Source: Paractinoplanes toevensis
GTDB lineage: Bacteria > Actinomycetota > Actinomycetes > Mycobacteriales > Micromonosporaceae
DNA: 64,000 bases
Assembly (NCBI RefSeq): GCF_018332695.1
Contig: NZ_BOQN01000062.1
Span: 49,833 to 113,832 of the forward strand
Direction of reading: 5' to 3'
The first letter of the stretch is position 1. Each line of letters begins with the position of its first letter. Positions 1 through 8,239 of the stretch are shown here, in pieces. Made by a program: the position numbers and the translations under genes. The notes under the pieces are model-generated. The model had not been told where the DNA came from, ran no database searches, and worked only from the letters and a program-made list of their open reading frames with translations.

Positions 1-309
1 CGGTCAGAACGAGGCCGAAGTCACCCGGAGTCCACTTTCGGCTGAGCGACGCCCGATGGTCCACCTCCGCACCTTCCGGCCCGCCCCGGGAAGACGGTCT
101 TCGCATTGGACGGGTACAGCGGCTGGCGGTTGATCGCAGGCTTGGTGTCGGCTGCTCGATCGCCGAGTCCACCGAGACGTGCCGCCTGGCGTCGAGCGGG
201 ATGCCACCCTCATAAAGTCCCGGCCGGCGCCGCGACTGCCGGGGTCGCCGAGAAGCTCAGGCGTGGAAAGTGCTGCGAGCTTGCTTGTCAGCGACGGATG
301 AGCCTGTTC
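1..309. other. No recognisable gene
   Basis: The open frames on both strands here have compositions typical of GC-rich shadow frames, and I recognise no family. A lone half-site TTGCTT lies at 281-286, but its right half does not match the regulon palindrome found elsewhere in the window. Confidence 0.4.
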
Positions 310-471
310 TTACGTAGGGACTGCGGTCTCGACGCCGATCCGGGTTTCGGCGGACGGTTGAGCCGCAAACGACGCGCGGAAGACCCCGTCGAGTTCCGTC
401 AAATGCGCGGCATTGGCGACTACGCGGTATCCAGGCCCGTTGTAGGAATCGAGCACCGTGTCGGATGTCAT
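310..471 (-). CDS. Small protein, possibly a RidA-like C-terminal fragment (53 aa)
   Basis: This short frame starts at ATG 471 and is preceded by a good ribosome site (GAAGGA) that overlaps the stop codon of the redoxin gene at 481-483, so it is probably translated by coupling as the third gene of the aldo/keto reductase-redoxin run. The C-terminal half (AETRIGVET) faintly resembles the end of RidA/YjgF proteins (PARTTVGV), but the N-terminal two thirds of that family is missing. It may be a truncated remnant or an independent small protein. The function is not established. Confidence 0.4.
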   Translation of the reverse strand: MTSDTVLDSYNGPGYRVVANAAHLTELDGVFRASFAAQPSAETRIGVETAVPT

Positions 472-480
472 GAGTGTCCT

Positions 481-948
481 TCAACCGGCTGCTGCCGTTG
501 CTGACAGCACGTCGGCAGGGGTAAGCCGGCCCGCCGTGCCGCTGGCGTAGACACTGACGAGAAGGTGGCCGGTGGGGTCTATGAGGAAGCCGGCGGGTTG
601 GAGGTACCGGGGATCGTCGTTGTCGAATGCGCCGGTCAGCTCGGCTATTTCGATGGTGTTGGCACTGTGTCCGACTGGATAGGTCAGCCCCAACGCTGCA
701 ACCATCGTGGTCGTGACCGGCTCACCGTCGACGGAGAGGGCGAACACCCGGACGCCTGCGGCGGTCAGCTCGGGCATAGCTTGCTGAAACGCTGCCAATT
801 GCACGTTGCAGTCAGCGCACCAGGCGCCCCGGTAGAAAAGGACGACACCCATGTCGCCCTCGAGCGCACCGGGTAGCTGCAGCGAGGCACCGTCGGGCAG
901 CCTCAGGGTCACGGCCGGGAACTCATCGCCGGGATGCAGCATTGTCAT
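481..948 (-). CDS. Peroxiredoxin-like (AhpC/TSA, thioredoxin-fold) protein
   Basis: The 155-residue protein has the thioredoxin fold of the AhpC/TSA-redoxin superfamily. It contains the sequence GVVLFYRGAWCADCNVQL with a CxxC pair at about residues 43-46, followed by QLAAFQQAMPELTAAGVRVFALSVD and a C-terminal FLIDPTGHLL strand, as in peroxiredoxins. The family reduces peroxides or disulfides in the cytoplasm. Its ATG at 948 overlaps the TGA of the upstream aldo/keto reductase by ATGA, so the two are translationally coupled and should share the regulon operator at 1826-1841. The exact substrate cannot be told from the sequence. Confidence 0.8.
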   Translation of the reverse strand: MTMLHPGDEFPAVTLRLPDGASLQLPGALEGDMGVVLFYRGAWCADCNVQLAAFQQAMPELTAAGVRVFALSVDGEPVTTTMVAALGLTYPVGHSANTIEIAELTGAFDNDDPRYLQPAGFLIDPTGHLLVSVYASGTAGRLTPADVLSATAAAG

Positions 949-1814
949 GACGGCGATACTCCGAAGGCCCGGTTCAATCGCTCGACGCTGGCGTCATCGA
1001 GCGTGATGTCGCGGACAGCCAAGTTCTCGGCGAGATGCCCGAGGCTCGATGTCCCGGGGATGAGCAGGACGTTCGGAGCCGCGCCGGCCACCCAAGCCAG
1101 CGCCACCTGCACCGGGCTGATGCCCAGAAGGCGGGACACGTCGCGTACGTCGGGATGCGCGACGATCGACTGCCGCTGGCTTGCCGGAAATCCCAGGGGA
1201 GTGAACGGCACGAAGGCGATGCCCCGATCCGCGCATAGCCGCAGCACCGCGTCCGAGCCGCGCTCAAGCAGGCCGAACGAGTTCTGCACGCACACAACTT
1301 CGGTGATTGTCAGAGCCAGTAGCAGCTGCTCGGGCGAGACGTTGCTCAGACCGACGCCGTCGATCAACCCGTCGTCACGGGCCTGCGCCATGACTTCAAC
1401 CTGATCGGCGAATCGTGCGTCGGCCCCGCGGCCGCCCATCACCCGCAGGTTCACGGCGGCCAACCGGTCGACGCCAAGGACCGTCAGGTTGTCCTCGATC
1501 CCCTGGCGTAGTGCTCGCGGGTCATCCCAGGCGACGACGCCACCAGATGGTGTCCGACGGGCACCGACCTTGCTCACCAGCACGAGATCCTCGGGGTACG
1601 GGTACAGAGCGTCGCGAATCAGCTCGTTGACGACCCTCGGCCCGTAGTAATCGGCGGTGTCGATGTGGTTGACGCCACCCTCCACGGCCCGGCGCAGGAC
1701 TTCCAGCGCTATGTCCCGGTCTGCGGGTGGCCCGAACACTCCCGGCCCGGCGAGCTGCATGGCGCCAAAACCCACGCGATCGACGACGTGCCGAGCGATG
1801 GTGAACGTCTCCAT
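945..1814 (-). CDS. Aldo/keto reductase family oxidoreductase
   Basis: This is a 289-residue NADPH-dependent carbonyl reductase-type TIM barrel. Visible motifs are GFGAMQLAGPGVFG at the N-terminus, the DTADYYGPRVVNELI segment carrying the catalytic Asp and Tyr, LVSKVG with the catalytic Lys, and GTSSLGHLAENL near the C-terminus for cofactor binding. At the position of the usual tetrad His the sequence reads AVNLRVM, so that residue is Asn. The start at 1814 was chosen because AAAGGAGG lies 6 bases upstream; upstream in-frame starts would run across the operator. The operator at 1826-1841 lies directly behind the ribosome site, so repression would block transcription of this gene and the redoxin. 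Confidence 0.88.
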   Translation of the reverse strand: METFTIARHVVDRVGFGAMQLAGPGVFGPPADRDIALEVLRRAVEGGVNHIDTADYYGPRVVNELIRDALYPYPEDLVLVSKVGARRTPSGGVVAWDDPRALRQGIEDNLTVLGVDRLAAVNLRVMGGRGADARFADQVEVMAQARDDGLIDGVGLSNVSPEQLLLALTITEVVCVQNSFGLLERGSDAVLRLCADRGIAFVPFTPLGFPASQRQSIVAHPDVRDVSRLLGISPVQVALAWVAGAAPNVLLIPGTSSLGHLAENLAVRDITLDDASVERLNRAFGVSPS

Positions 1815-1825
1815 CTCAACCTCCT

Positions 1826-1841
1826 TTGCTTGTGCAAGCAT
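1826..1841. promoter_or_regulatory. Regulon palindrome, site 1 (AKR-redoxin operon)
   Basis: TTGCTTGTGCAAGCAT has arms TGCTTG/CAAGCA around a 2-bp centre. It lies 12 bp upstream of the AKR start and 74 bp upstream of the divergent sigma factor gene. It is one of eleven similar sites in the window. Confidence 0.85.
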
Positions 1842-1915
1842 AGTAACTGGCCGGGTGGCGGTCGAGCAGCGGGTCACGCCGCGCACAGCGAGGTAGGACT
1901 CCCAAAGGACGGGCG

Positions 1916-2572
1916 ATGCAGCTGCGCGGCTATCGACTTCGTACGCTGGTGCTCGTGCCACTAGACGACACCTCTGCGCAATGGCTCACCGAGCTCGGCG
2001 CTCAGGGCACTGTTCGAGATGACGCGCACGCGCGGCTGCACGCGCTCCTGCTACGGGCCGCGCGGGCCGAGGTGAATCGGCGGTCGAGGCGGCCAGCGAT
2101 CGTCGGCGTCGAAGCGGACGACCTCGCCCACCAGGTCGCGGCCGACGCGATGCTCGCCATTCTCGGGAAGTTGTCCACCTTCCGGGGTGAGAGCCGATTC
2201 ACCACTTGGGCGTACAAGTTCGTCGTCCTGGAGGTCTCGGCCAAGATCGCCCGGCACACGTGGACGAAACAACCGCTGACACCGTTCGACGAATCCGACT
2301 GGGAACGAATACCGGACACTTTCGGTCTCTCGGCCGAACGAGAGGCCGAGTGGCGAGACTTGCTCGCCGCTTCTCGCTTCGCGATCGAAAATGAGCTGAC
2401 CGAACATCAACGACGCGTTTTCAAGGCCGTTGTGCTCGACGGCCGGCCACTCGACGTGCTGTGCATCGAGTTGGACACCAACCGCAACGCGATTTATAAG
2501 ACGCTGTTCGACGCCCGCCGTAGGTTACGCAAGACACTGGTCATCAAGGGCTACCTACCGGAGGATCGATGA
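1916..2572 (+). CDS. ECF-type RNA polymerase sigma factor
   Basis: The 218-residue protein has sigma region 2 at about residues 60-110 (DDLAHQVAADAMLAIL, FRGESRFTTWAYKFV, the -10-binding helix) and region 4 at about 158-210 (LTEHQRRVFKAVVL then the helix-turn-helix IELDTNRNAIYKTLFDARRRLRK). No region 1.1 or 3 is present, as expected for group 4 (ECF) sigma factors. ATG 1916 is used here; GTG 1955 is a reasonable alternative. The next gene overlaps by 4 bases and is a zinc-finger-type anti-sigma candidate. The signal sensed is not visible. Confidence 0.87.
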   Translation: MQLRGYRLRTLVLVPLDDTSAQWLTELGAQGTVRDDAHARLHALLLRAARAEVNRRSRRPAIVGVEADDLAHQVAADAMLAILGKLSTFRGESRFTTWAYKFVVLEVSAKIARHTWTKQPLTPFDESDWERIPDTFGLSAEREAEWRDLLAASRFAIENELTEHQRRVFKAVVLDGRPLDVLCIELDTNRNAIYKTLFDARRRLRKTLVIKGYLPEDR

Positions 2573-2787
2573 AAGGCCGGGTTGGAGACCTCGACACCTT
2601 CTTGCGCACCGACCCGCGTGACGTCGGATGCGAAGAAGTCATCGAGATGCTGCACGTATATGCCGACCTACACGCTGCCGATCCCGAGGATGCCCGCGCC
2701 CGTTACCCCGGCATCGACGTCCACCTCCGAAGCTGCGGGCCATGCCTGACCGACTTCGAGGGCCTGCTCGAGCTGATCTCAGGCTAA
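2569..2787 (+). CDS. Small zinc-binding (ZAS-type) anti-sigma factor candidate
   Basis: The 72-residue protein overlaps the sigma factor stop by ATGA, which implies coupled translation. It has the pattern HLRSCGPC (H-x3-C-x2-C) near residue 60 preceded by a conserved Cys in DVGCEEVIEML, matching the zinc-binding anti-sigma (ZAS) arrangement. There is no membrane segment, so it would act in the cytoplasm, binding the sigma factor encoded upstream. The role is inferred from the motif and its position. Confidence 0.72.
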   Translation: MKGRVGDLDTFLRTDPRDVGCEEVIEMLHVYADLHAADPEDARARYPGIDVHLRSCGPCLTDFEGLLELISG

Positions 2788-2934
2788 ACGCGGGCCTGGA
2801 GGGACGCGGGCGACTCGGACGACCGGCCCCGACCCTGTCCGTACCCGGGCTGAGCTCGGGGACCTTGTCGAAGGTCTCTTCCGGTAGGCACTGCCCGCGG
2901 TCACCTTTCACGATCTCCGCCGCCGGGCTCGGTG

Positions 2935-3351
2935 GACTGGACTGGTGAAGCAACCAGATCCCCCAGCCCGACGGCAGTCCGTGCGCGCGATGCACGCAGC
3001 CCGGGGCCGCCGGAAACGTGCGGTCACGGGCGTTCTCACCGACGTCCCAGAGCCCACCGGTGCACGAACGACTTGTCCGTACCGGCGAGGACGCCGATGG
3101 CAGCGTCGACGACAGTCTCCTCACCGGCCGGGGCGGTGCCGGCAGTGACGACCGCCGCGACCTCGCGGAACAGCCCACCCAGCCATGCCATATCGGTGAC
3201 CTCACCCGCCGCCCCTCGGCGCCAAGTTAGGTCATCGCCTTCGCGGCCTCGGCCTGCGGACGACGGCGCCCACCGCGTGCCTGACGGTGAGCAAATGCTG
3301 GAGAACGGTGGAACCGATGAAGCCGGTGCCACCGATGAGAAGAGCGCGCAC
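2935..3351 (-). pseudogene. Decayed NAD(P)-binding oxidoreductase (NmrA/epimerase-like), copy 1
   Basis: From GTG 3351, behind a GAAAGGA ribosome site, the frame reads VRALLIGGTGFIGSTVLQHLL, a Rossmann GGTGFIG start, then stops after about 40 codons. A second frame gives WLGGLFREVAAVVTAG and GEETVVDAAIGVLAGTDKSFV, and a third gives TGGLWDVGEN. These align in order with the related remnant at 34889-35564 (WLGELHDVSQLADAL, TGGLWNFGDN). At least two frameshifts are needed. It retains a regulon palindrome 47 bp upstream of its start. Confidence 0.75.
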
Positions 3352-3397
3352 ATTCCTTTCGCTCCTCGTCGTCGCTGACCGATACACTCATCGACAT

Positions 3398-3413
3398 TTG
3401 CTTACGCAAGCAA
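3398..3413. promoter_or_regulatory. Regulon palindrome, site 2
   Basis: TTGCTTACGCAAGCAA lies inside a longer symmetric stretch (arms ATTTGCTT at 3396-3403 and AAGCAAAT at 3408-3415). It precedes the dead NAD(P)-binding gene on the minus strand. It is one of the two best-matching sites although its gene is broken. Confidence 0.85.
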
Positions 3414-3553
3414 ATATAGACGCTGGTATGTCGCTGCGGCCCTCTGCGACAACTACACGGGAGCAGGCCTGGAGGTTCGATCCGGCCGGCCCGCCGCCCG
3501 GGAGGCTACGGTAGGGAGCGACATTCCGTCGTCACGCGCCAGCAGGGACCGCC

Positions 3554-4000
3554 ATGCCCACGAGCACTCGATTCGCTGTTGCCGTTCACACGCTGGTCGC
3601 CCTAGGGGTCAGTGGAGACAAGCCCCTGCGCTCGGAAGATCTGGCGTACTCGGTCAACACCAGCCCGGCGGTCATCCGCGGACTGCTTTCTCGACTGAAC
3701 GGCGCCGGCCTGACCACCTCTCAACTGGGCGCCGGAGGCGGCGCCCGGCTGGCTCGACCCGCCGAGAGCATCCGACTGCTGGACGTGTATGAGGCGGTCG
3801 AAGACGGCGCCTTGGTCGCGGTGCACCGCACGCCACCACAGCAGGACTGCTCGGTCGGCGGCAACATCCTCGGCGCTCTCCAGCCGGTGCTCGACCGCGC
3901 CCGCAAGGCGTTCGAAGCGGAACTGGCCGCCGTGACGATCGCCGACCTCGGCGCCGAGGTCGCCCGGCTCGGCAAGTTCACCATGCCCCTCGAGTGGTGA
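3554..4000 (+). CDS. Rrf2-family transcriptional regulator (YwnA-like)
   Basis: The 148-residue protein has an N-terminal winged helix-turn-helix (TRFAVAVHTLVALG, then LRSEDLAYSVNTSPAVIRGLLSRLNGAGLTTSQLGAGGGARLARPAESIRLLDVYEAVE) typical of Rrf2 proteins. Only one Cys is seen (QDCSVGGN, about residue 101), so the three-Cys Fe-S site of IscR/NsrR is absent, as in the YwnA-like branch. A perfect 8-bp-arm palindrome at 4036-4054, just downstream and ahead of the SnoaL-like gene, is its likely operator. The pair probably forms a small regulatory unit separate from the MarR-type regulon. Confidence 0.88.
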   Translation: MPTSTRFAVAVHTLVALGVSGDKPLRSEDLAYSVNTSPAVIRGLLSRLNGAGLTTSQLGAGGGARLARPAESIRLLDVYEAVEDGALVAVHRTPPQQDCSVGGNILGALQPVLDRARKAFEAELAAVTIADLGAEVARLGKFTMPLEW

Positions 4001-4035
4001 GGGTGACTCTGACCACGGAAACATTCGGGCCGAAA

Positions 4036-4054
4036 TGTAAGTGTGTCACTTACA
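4036..4054. promoter_or_regulatory. Palindromic operator TGTAAGTG-TGT-CACTTACA
   Basis: Arms of 8 bp match perfectly around a 3-bp spacer, about 64 bp upstream of the SnoaL-like start and 36 bp after the Rrf2 stop. Length and position fit a dimeric regulator, most simply the adjacent Rrf2 protein. It does not resemble the TTGCTT-type regulon site. Confidence 0.75.
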
Positions 4055-4117
4055 CACTGATATAGTTCGAGCATGCAGGTGCCCGTCCCGGGCTACCCCT
4101 CGAACACCGGAGTCATG

Positions 4118-4534
4118 ATGAGCAACCCCACATCGGCCGCGGACCTCCTCAAGCGCAGCCTCGACACGTTCCTCGCCAAGGACATGCGGGGATGGGCCGA
4201 CCTGTGCGCGGAGGACGTGGTCGCCGAATTCCCGTTCGCCCCGGAGGGTTCCCCGTCGCGCTTCGAAGGCAGGGAAGCCCTCTACGAATACCTGCGCGGC
4301 TACCCCGACCTCATCGACGTCAAGGAGATCCCCACGCTCAAGATCTACCCGACGGACGACGAGAACACGGCCATCGCCGAGTGGAGCGTGACCGGATCCG
4401 TACTGACCAACGGCAACCCGTACAACATGAGGTACGCGACCTTCGTGACCTTCCGCGACGGTCAGATCATCAACTACCGCGAGTACTGGAACCCGCAGGT
4501 GTTCCTGAACGCGCTGAGCGGCCAGAGTTTCTGA
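4118..4534 (+). CDS. SnoaL-like / NTF2-fold protein
   Basis: This 138-residue protein has the SnoaL-like cone fold pattern: an N-terminal helix (LLKRSLDTFLAKDMRGWADLCAEDVVAEFPF), then RFEGREALYEYLR, a TDDENTAIAEWSVTG strand pair and YATFVTFRDGQIINYREYWNP at the end. The family includes hydrolases, isomerases and small ligand-binding proteins, so the activity cannot be assigned. ATG 4118 is preferred to ATG 4115 because CGGAG then lies 5 bases upstream. Its promoter carries the 4036-4054 palindrome, so it is probably controlled by the adjacent Rrf2 regulator. Confidence 0.8.
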   Translation: MSNPTSAADLLKRSLDTFLAKDMRGWADLCAEDVVAEFPFAPEGSPSRFEGREALYEYLRGYPDLIDVKEIPTLKIYPTDDENTAIAEWSVTGSVLTNGNPYNMRYATFVTFRDGQIINYREYWNPQVFLNALSGQSF

Positions 4535-5329
4535 GCCCAGACTCTGCCGGTGCCGCCCGAGTGTTCACCCCGGGCGGCACCGCGGTCATTGTGCCGCCGA
4601 GCCCGCCGGCTTGCCGGACGATGAGGCGGCTGTTCTGGGGCTCCGCTTCCTGCCCGATCCGGGCCACGTCGGTTGCTGGAAAGGGTACCGCTGGCCGTTC
4701 GCTGGTGTCGGCTTGTCCTCCAGCGCGGCCAAGGCGTCCCCCATCATGTGCCGGTGGACTCGGCCGTCCGGATCAGCACCGTCTCGCGATCGGTCACGCT
4801 GTTCACTCATTGCGAGAGGCGCCGCGCGAAGTCCGGACGATCGGCTGGAAACGGTAGTGGTCAGACCCGCAGCCGTCGAGCAGATACAGGTGGTGGAGGG
4901 CGGCCAAGATCGGGTGGCCTGGTCGGTGCAGACATCCAGCGCAGCGGCCGCCGTCATGATCGGGATGTCGGCTAGTCCAGCGCCGTGAGCAAGCGAAACG
5001 CGGCCGCCTCCCGGCACCGGAGCCGTTTGAAACGGCCGCCTGGCCCGTTTCGACCGCCTCGAGGCGGTCGGCGTGGGTGGCCTACGGTGACGTGAATTCC
5101 GCGACGAATGCCCGTCCGGCCTCGGCAAGCGGCAGATGTGCCTTGCCTGCGATCCGGTTGGCCATGACGCGCAGGAGCGACGGGTAGCCGCAGGCGTGCG
5201 TGCCAAGGCGCTCGACCGTGCGCGATTCGCGCGCGAGGCGCGGCTCGCCGATCTGGCCCGCGAGAAGCGCAGATGACTCAGCCCGACTCAGCAGTCCCAC
5301 GGTGATCCTGGGGCCCGAAGTTCATGTGG
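4535..5329. other. Intergenic stretch without a recognised gene
   Basis: Frames on both strands have shadow-like composition. A minus-strand frame from GTG 5300 to 5082 (72 codons, containing LLRVMANRIAGKAHLPLAEAGRAFVAEF) has protein-like composition but no family I recognise. The only clear structure is the pair of palindromes at 5022-5036 and 5051-5070. Confidence 0.4.
5022..5070. repeat. Two adjacent palindromes
   Basis: GCCGTTT-G-AAACGGC at 5022-5036 has 7-bp arms and a 1-bp centre. CGACCGCCTC/GAGGCGGTCG at 5051-5070 is a perfect 20-bp palindrome. Neither is followed by a T-run, so they may be operators or a GC-only hairpin. No adjacent gene explains them. Confidence 0.6.
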
Positions 5330-5977
5330 TCAGTCCGATTCCGACGATTGGGCCGCAGGCGATCCGCTGGTTCCGCCGGCCGGCACCCCCAACAGCGCGA
5401 AGGCCGCCCGCTCCATCGTCGGAAGGTCGAGGTCGGTCAGCGGGAGTCCGAGCGTGGCGGCGTACTTGGTGGCCCCGACGAACGACCCGAAGACCATGGA
5501 GATCAGCATCAGGGGATCCCCCTCGCGCACCACACCGGCGTGCTGCGCGGCACTGATCACCGCCACCAGCCCTGAATGGAGTTCCCGCAACACCGCGGCG
5601 GCTTCGGCTCCCAGGTATCCCGCATGCATCTGGAACTCCATGAAGGCGAACAGCGCCGGGTGGTCGGTCGCGAAGGCCACCAACGCGTGCCAGATGTGAC
5701 GCAGCGCCTGCTCCGGCGGGGCCTCGCGCACCTCGTCGGTCAGCACCGCCCGGATGAGCGCCTGTTTGCCGGCCACGAAGACGGCCTCGCCCAGCGACTC
5801 CTTGTTCGGAAAGTACCGGTAGATCGTCCCCACGGCCACATCGGCCCGTTCGGCGATGGACGGGATCGCCGTGCCGCCGAATGTCTTCTCGCTGAACAAC
5901 TCAAGCGCGGCGAACAGAATCCGCGAGCGGCGGCTGTGCGAGGAGAAGGGCGTCATCGGGGCAACCACGGGCGACAT
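5330..5977 (-). CDS. TetR/AcrR-family transcriptional regulator
   Basis: The 215-residue protein has an N-terminal TetR helix-turn-helix (RRSRILFAALELFSEKTFGGTAIPSIAERADVAVGTIYRYFPNKESLGEAVF) followed by an all-helical ligand-binding domain ending LTDLDLPTMERAAFALLGVP. ATG 5977 is used; ATG 5956 is possible and neither has a strong ribosome site. A partly symmetric element GAATGAA-TC-TTCA overlaps the upstream flank (5978-5993) and recurs in better form at 29569-29584. The ligand and target genes are not evident. Confidence 0.87.
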   Translation of the reverse strand: MSPVVAPMTPFSSHSRRSRILFAALELFSEKTFGGTAIPSIAERADVAVGTIYRYFPNKESLGEAVFVAGKQALIRAVLTDEVREAPPEQALRHIWHALVAFATDHPALFAFMEFQMHAGYLGAEAAAVLRELHSGLVAVISAAQHAGVVREGDPLMLISMVFGSFVGATKYAATLGLPLTDLDLPTMERAAFALLGVPAGGTSGSPAAQSSESD

Positions 5978-5993
5978 GAATGAATCTTCAGCA
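5978..5993. promoter_or_regulatory. Candidate TetR operator (degenerate copy)
   Basis: The plus strand reads GAATGAATCTTCAGCA, with a full left arm GAATGAA and a partial right arm TTCA. It matches 13 of 16 positions of the symmetric element at 29569-29584 read on the opposite strand. It abuts the TetR start codon, suggesting autoregulation. Confidence 0.5.
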
Positions 5994-6884
5994 GCGACGA
6001 GCGGCGTGTCAACGCGCCGATCACCCAGCCCGGGCCGGTCTCCCCGATCGGCCTCGAATCGAAGAGCAAGCGTGTCCGTGAAACTGGCGTCCACCTTCCG
6101 CCATACGGAGCCACGACTACAACCACGACGTGATCGCTTTGGCGCGCGGGCGGGTGCTGGTTCGTCGCCGGGCTGGGTGTCGGCTGGGTGTCGGCTGGTC
6201 GATCGACGAGTTCGCTGCGACCACGGCCCGCCCGTTCGCCGATCGCTGCGCGGCCCTCGACGAGTTCCTCGATCTGGCCTCGGCTGTGCGGGGTTCCGAT
6301 CCCGTGACTCTCGACACTCGTCGGTCATTACACGCATCCACGGTTCCGCTGCCCTCACCAGCTGCCGCGCCCAGGGCCGCACCGGCTCTGGTGTCACCGC
6401 CGCCTTGCCGGCTCCGCGTCGCTGCCGCCCGGATCGACCCCAAGCCGACCGGCTGCGTGCCGCCAATCCGGCCGGACGAGCCGTCCGGCCTTGCGTTGGG
6501 TGGCCCACGGACCGACGGACGGCCACCCAGCTCCATCCTTCGGCGGCCGTCCGTAGTGAGCTGGACCAAATCCGGCAGGTGGCCGAGTTCGGGCGGGATC
6601 CGACGCTCATCGGCTGCGTCTTCCAGATCGCATACGGAAGCACCACCGAAGTCCCTGCGGCGGACCGTCAACCTACACCGGCAGTGTCCGTCAACTGGTC
6701 GGCGCCGCGGCGGTACCGATCGAGGCCGGGGTCGGGCCACGCCTACATTTGGCTGCCCTACGCCGACGCCGCCCCCAAGTCGCCAGTCGCCGCCGAGGAG
6801 ATCCGCCAAGCGGTACGGGACGTGGGGGTTGTAGCCGGACGCTGTGGTGCTTCTGACATTGCCCTACTCACGACAAGCCATAAC
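5994..6884. other. Long intergenic stretch without a recognised gene
   Basis: Several long open frames exist on both strands, but their composition (runs of R, P, S, T) is that of shadow frames and none shows a known domain. One plus-strand frame around 6550-6830 has a stretch with more protein-like composition (ELDQIRQVAEFG; EEIRQAVRDVG), possibly the remains of a gene that I cannot identify. Confidence 0.35.
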
Positions 6885-6885
6885 A

Positions 6886-6901
6886 TTGCTTGCAAAAGCA
6901 A
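6886..6901. promoter_or_regulatory. Regulon palindrome, site 3 (SDR)
   Basis: TTGCTTGCAAAAGCAA has 6-bp arms TTGCTT/AAGCAA. It ends 14 bp before the SDR start codon and just upstream of the GAGGTGAGG ribosome site, a typical repressor position. Confidence 0.85.
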
Positions 6902-6915
6902 ATGTGAGGTGAGGT

Positions 6916-7614
6916 ATGTCAGACCCATCAACTTCCCGCGTGGCCGTGGTGACCGGCGGCGCCGGCGCCATCGGCGGCGCGATCGTGCGCGAACTGGCCG
7001 ACCGGGGCCATCGGGTAGTCGTCGTCGACCGCGCTGGCGACATCTCCTGCGACCTCGGCTCGGAACAACAGGTGCGGACGGCTGCCGCAGAGATTCTCGC
7101 CGAGTACGGCCGCGTCGACGTGCTCGTCCACGCGGCCGCCGCCACCGATCTGGTGGAACTCGATTCCCTGGACCTGTCGGTGTGGCGGCGGGTTCAGGCG
7201 GTCAACGTCGAATCCGCTCTGCTCCTGAGCCAGGCTTTCGTGCCCGGCATGCGGGAGAGGCACTTCGGGCGGATCGTCTTCGTCACGTCCGACACGATCT
7301 GGAAGCCTCCGAGCCCCGACCTGCTCGGATACATCGCCAGCAAGGGCGCGCTTACCGCGCTGGCCCGCTCCCTGGCGACTTCCCTCGGCTCGAACGGCGT
7401 CACGGTCACCACCGTGGCCCCTGGGCTCACCCGAACCGGCGCGACCGCCTACCAGCCCGACGAGGCATTCGCCGCCGCCCAGGCGACCCAGGCGCTGCCC
7501 CGCCCGCTCACCCCGCACGACGTCGCCGCCACCGTCGGCTTCCTGGCGAGCGACGCGGCGGAGGCCCTCACCGGACAGGTGCTGGTCGTCGACGGAGGAA
7601 CATTGCTGCGCTGA
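6916..7614 (+). CDS. Short-chain dehydrogenase/reductase
   Basis: The 232-residue classical SDR has the cofactor motif TGGAGAIGG (residues 11-19), DISCDLGSE for adenine contact, NVESALLLSQAF, the active-site Ser in FVTSDTIW, and YIASK with catalytic Tyr and Lys at about residue 140. It ends with a canonical VVDGGTLLR. It would oxidise or reduce an alcohol/carbonyl with NAD(P)H. The ATG at 6916 follows GAGGTGAGG. The upstream operator places it in the MarR-type regulon. A frameshifted paralogue of the same protein lies at about 28650-29320. Confidence 0.9.
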   Translation: MSDPSTSRVAVVTGGAGAIGGAIVRELADRGHRVVVVDRAGDISCDLGSEQQVRTAAAEILAEYGRVDVLVHAAAATDLVELDSLDLSVWRRVQAVNVESALLLSQAFVPGMRERHFGRIVFVTSDTIWKPPSPDLLGYIASKGALTALARSLATSLGSNGVTVTTVAPGLTRTGATAYQPDEAFAAAQATQALPRPLTPHDVAATVGFLASDAAEALTGQVLVVDGGTLLR

Positions 7615-7706
7615 ATGGCTTGGGCACAACGGCGGGCCGAACGCCTCTATCAGCACACCAGGTCGTCGGCGGCGGACGCGCCGGTCGGAAGCGGTAACTC
7701 GCGGAA

Positions 7707-8183
7707 CTACCCCAGATCCCGGACCTCCGAACCGATCAGCTTCTGCGCCTCGGCGAAGACCGCCGCCGACCGCACCCCCACCACCCGGCGATCCGACTCG
7801 GACGCCGCCCGCAGCTCGGCCTCCTTGACCTCGAGATAACGGCCGAGAATGTCGCGGATCTCGTACCGGGCGACGCGCTCCACCAGCGCGCGAAGGCGAT
7901 GGGTAGCATGCGAGACCGAGGCCAGGGAAGCCTCCCGGGACGCCTGTGACTCCCCCGGCCGGTTCAGCGCGAAAACCGCGTCGCTGAGGTCGATCATGTG
8001 ATCCTGGATCTCGTACAGATTGGTCCGCTGGTCGGCGGCACGCGCCTGTGCCCGCTCGAACGCGGCCGCCCGGTCCTGTTCCCGGTCCCGGCGCCGATCC
8101 GACATCCGCTGACCCGACAGCGTCAGCAGCCCACCAAGAACCAGCGCGACGGCCGAGAACAGCTCACCTTCCCACGACGACAC
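7707..8183 (-). CDS. Membrane-anchored coiled-coil protein of unknown function
   Basis: The 158-residue protein has one N-terminal hydrophobic segment (LFSAVALVLGGLLTLSG, about residues 8-24) followed by a highly charged RMSDRRRDREQDRAAAFERAQARAAD region and long helices with coiled-coil-like spacing. This is a common architecture for small actinobacterial membrane-tethered cytoplasmic proteins. I recognise no domain. The start is GTG 8183. It lies between the SDR and a dead SARP-type gene and has no visible operator. Confidence 0.6.
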   Translation of the reverse strand: MSSWEGELFSAVALVLGGLLTLSGQRMSDRRRDREQDRAAAFERAQARAADQRTNLYEIQDHMIDLSDAVFALNRPGESQASREASLASVSHATHRLRALVERVARYEIRDILGRYLEVKEAELRAASESDRRVVGVRSAAVFAEAQKLIGSEVRDLG

Positions 8184-8239
8184 ATCCGGCCTTTCGCTCG
8201 TGCGAGGCTCCTACCGAGCCACTCACCCATGTACTTCGC

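Noticed and set aside
281..296. TTGCTTGTCAGCGACG as a regulon site
   Set aside because: Only the left half matches, and no gene starts nearby on the expected side.
5856..7697. A 613-codon plus-strand frame
   Set aside because: It overlaps the TetR gene in antisense and the SDR in another frame, with no recognisable domain.
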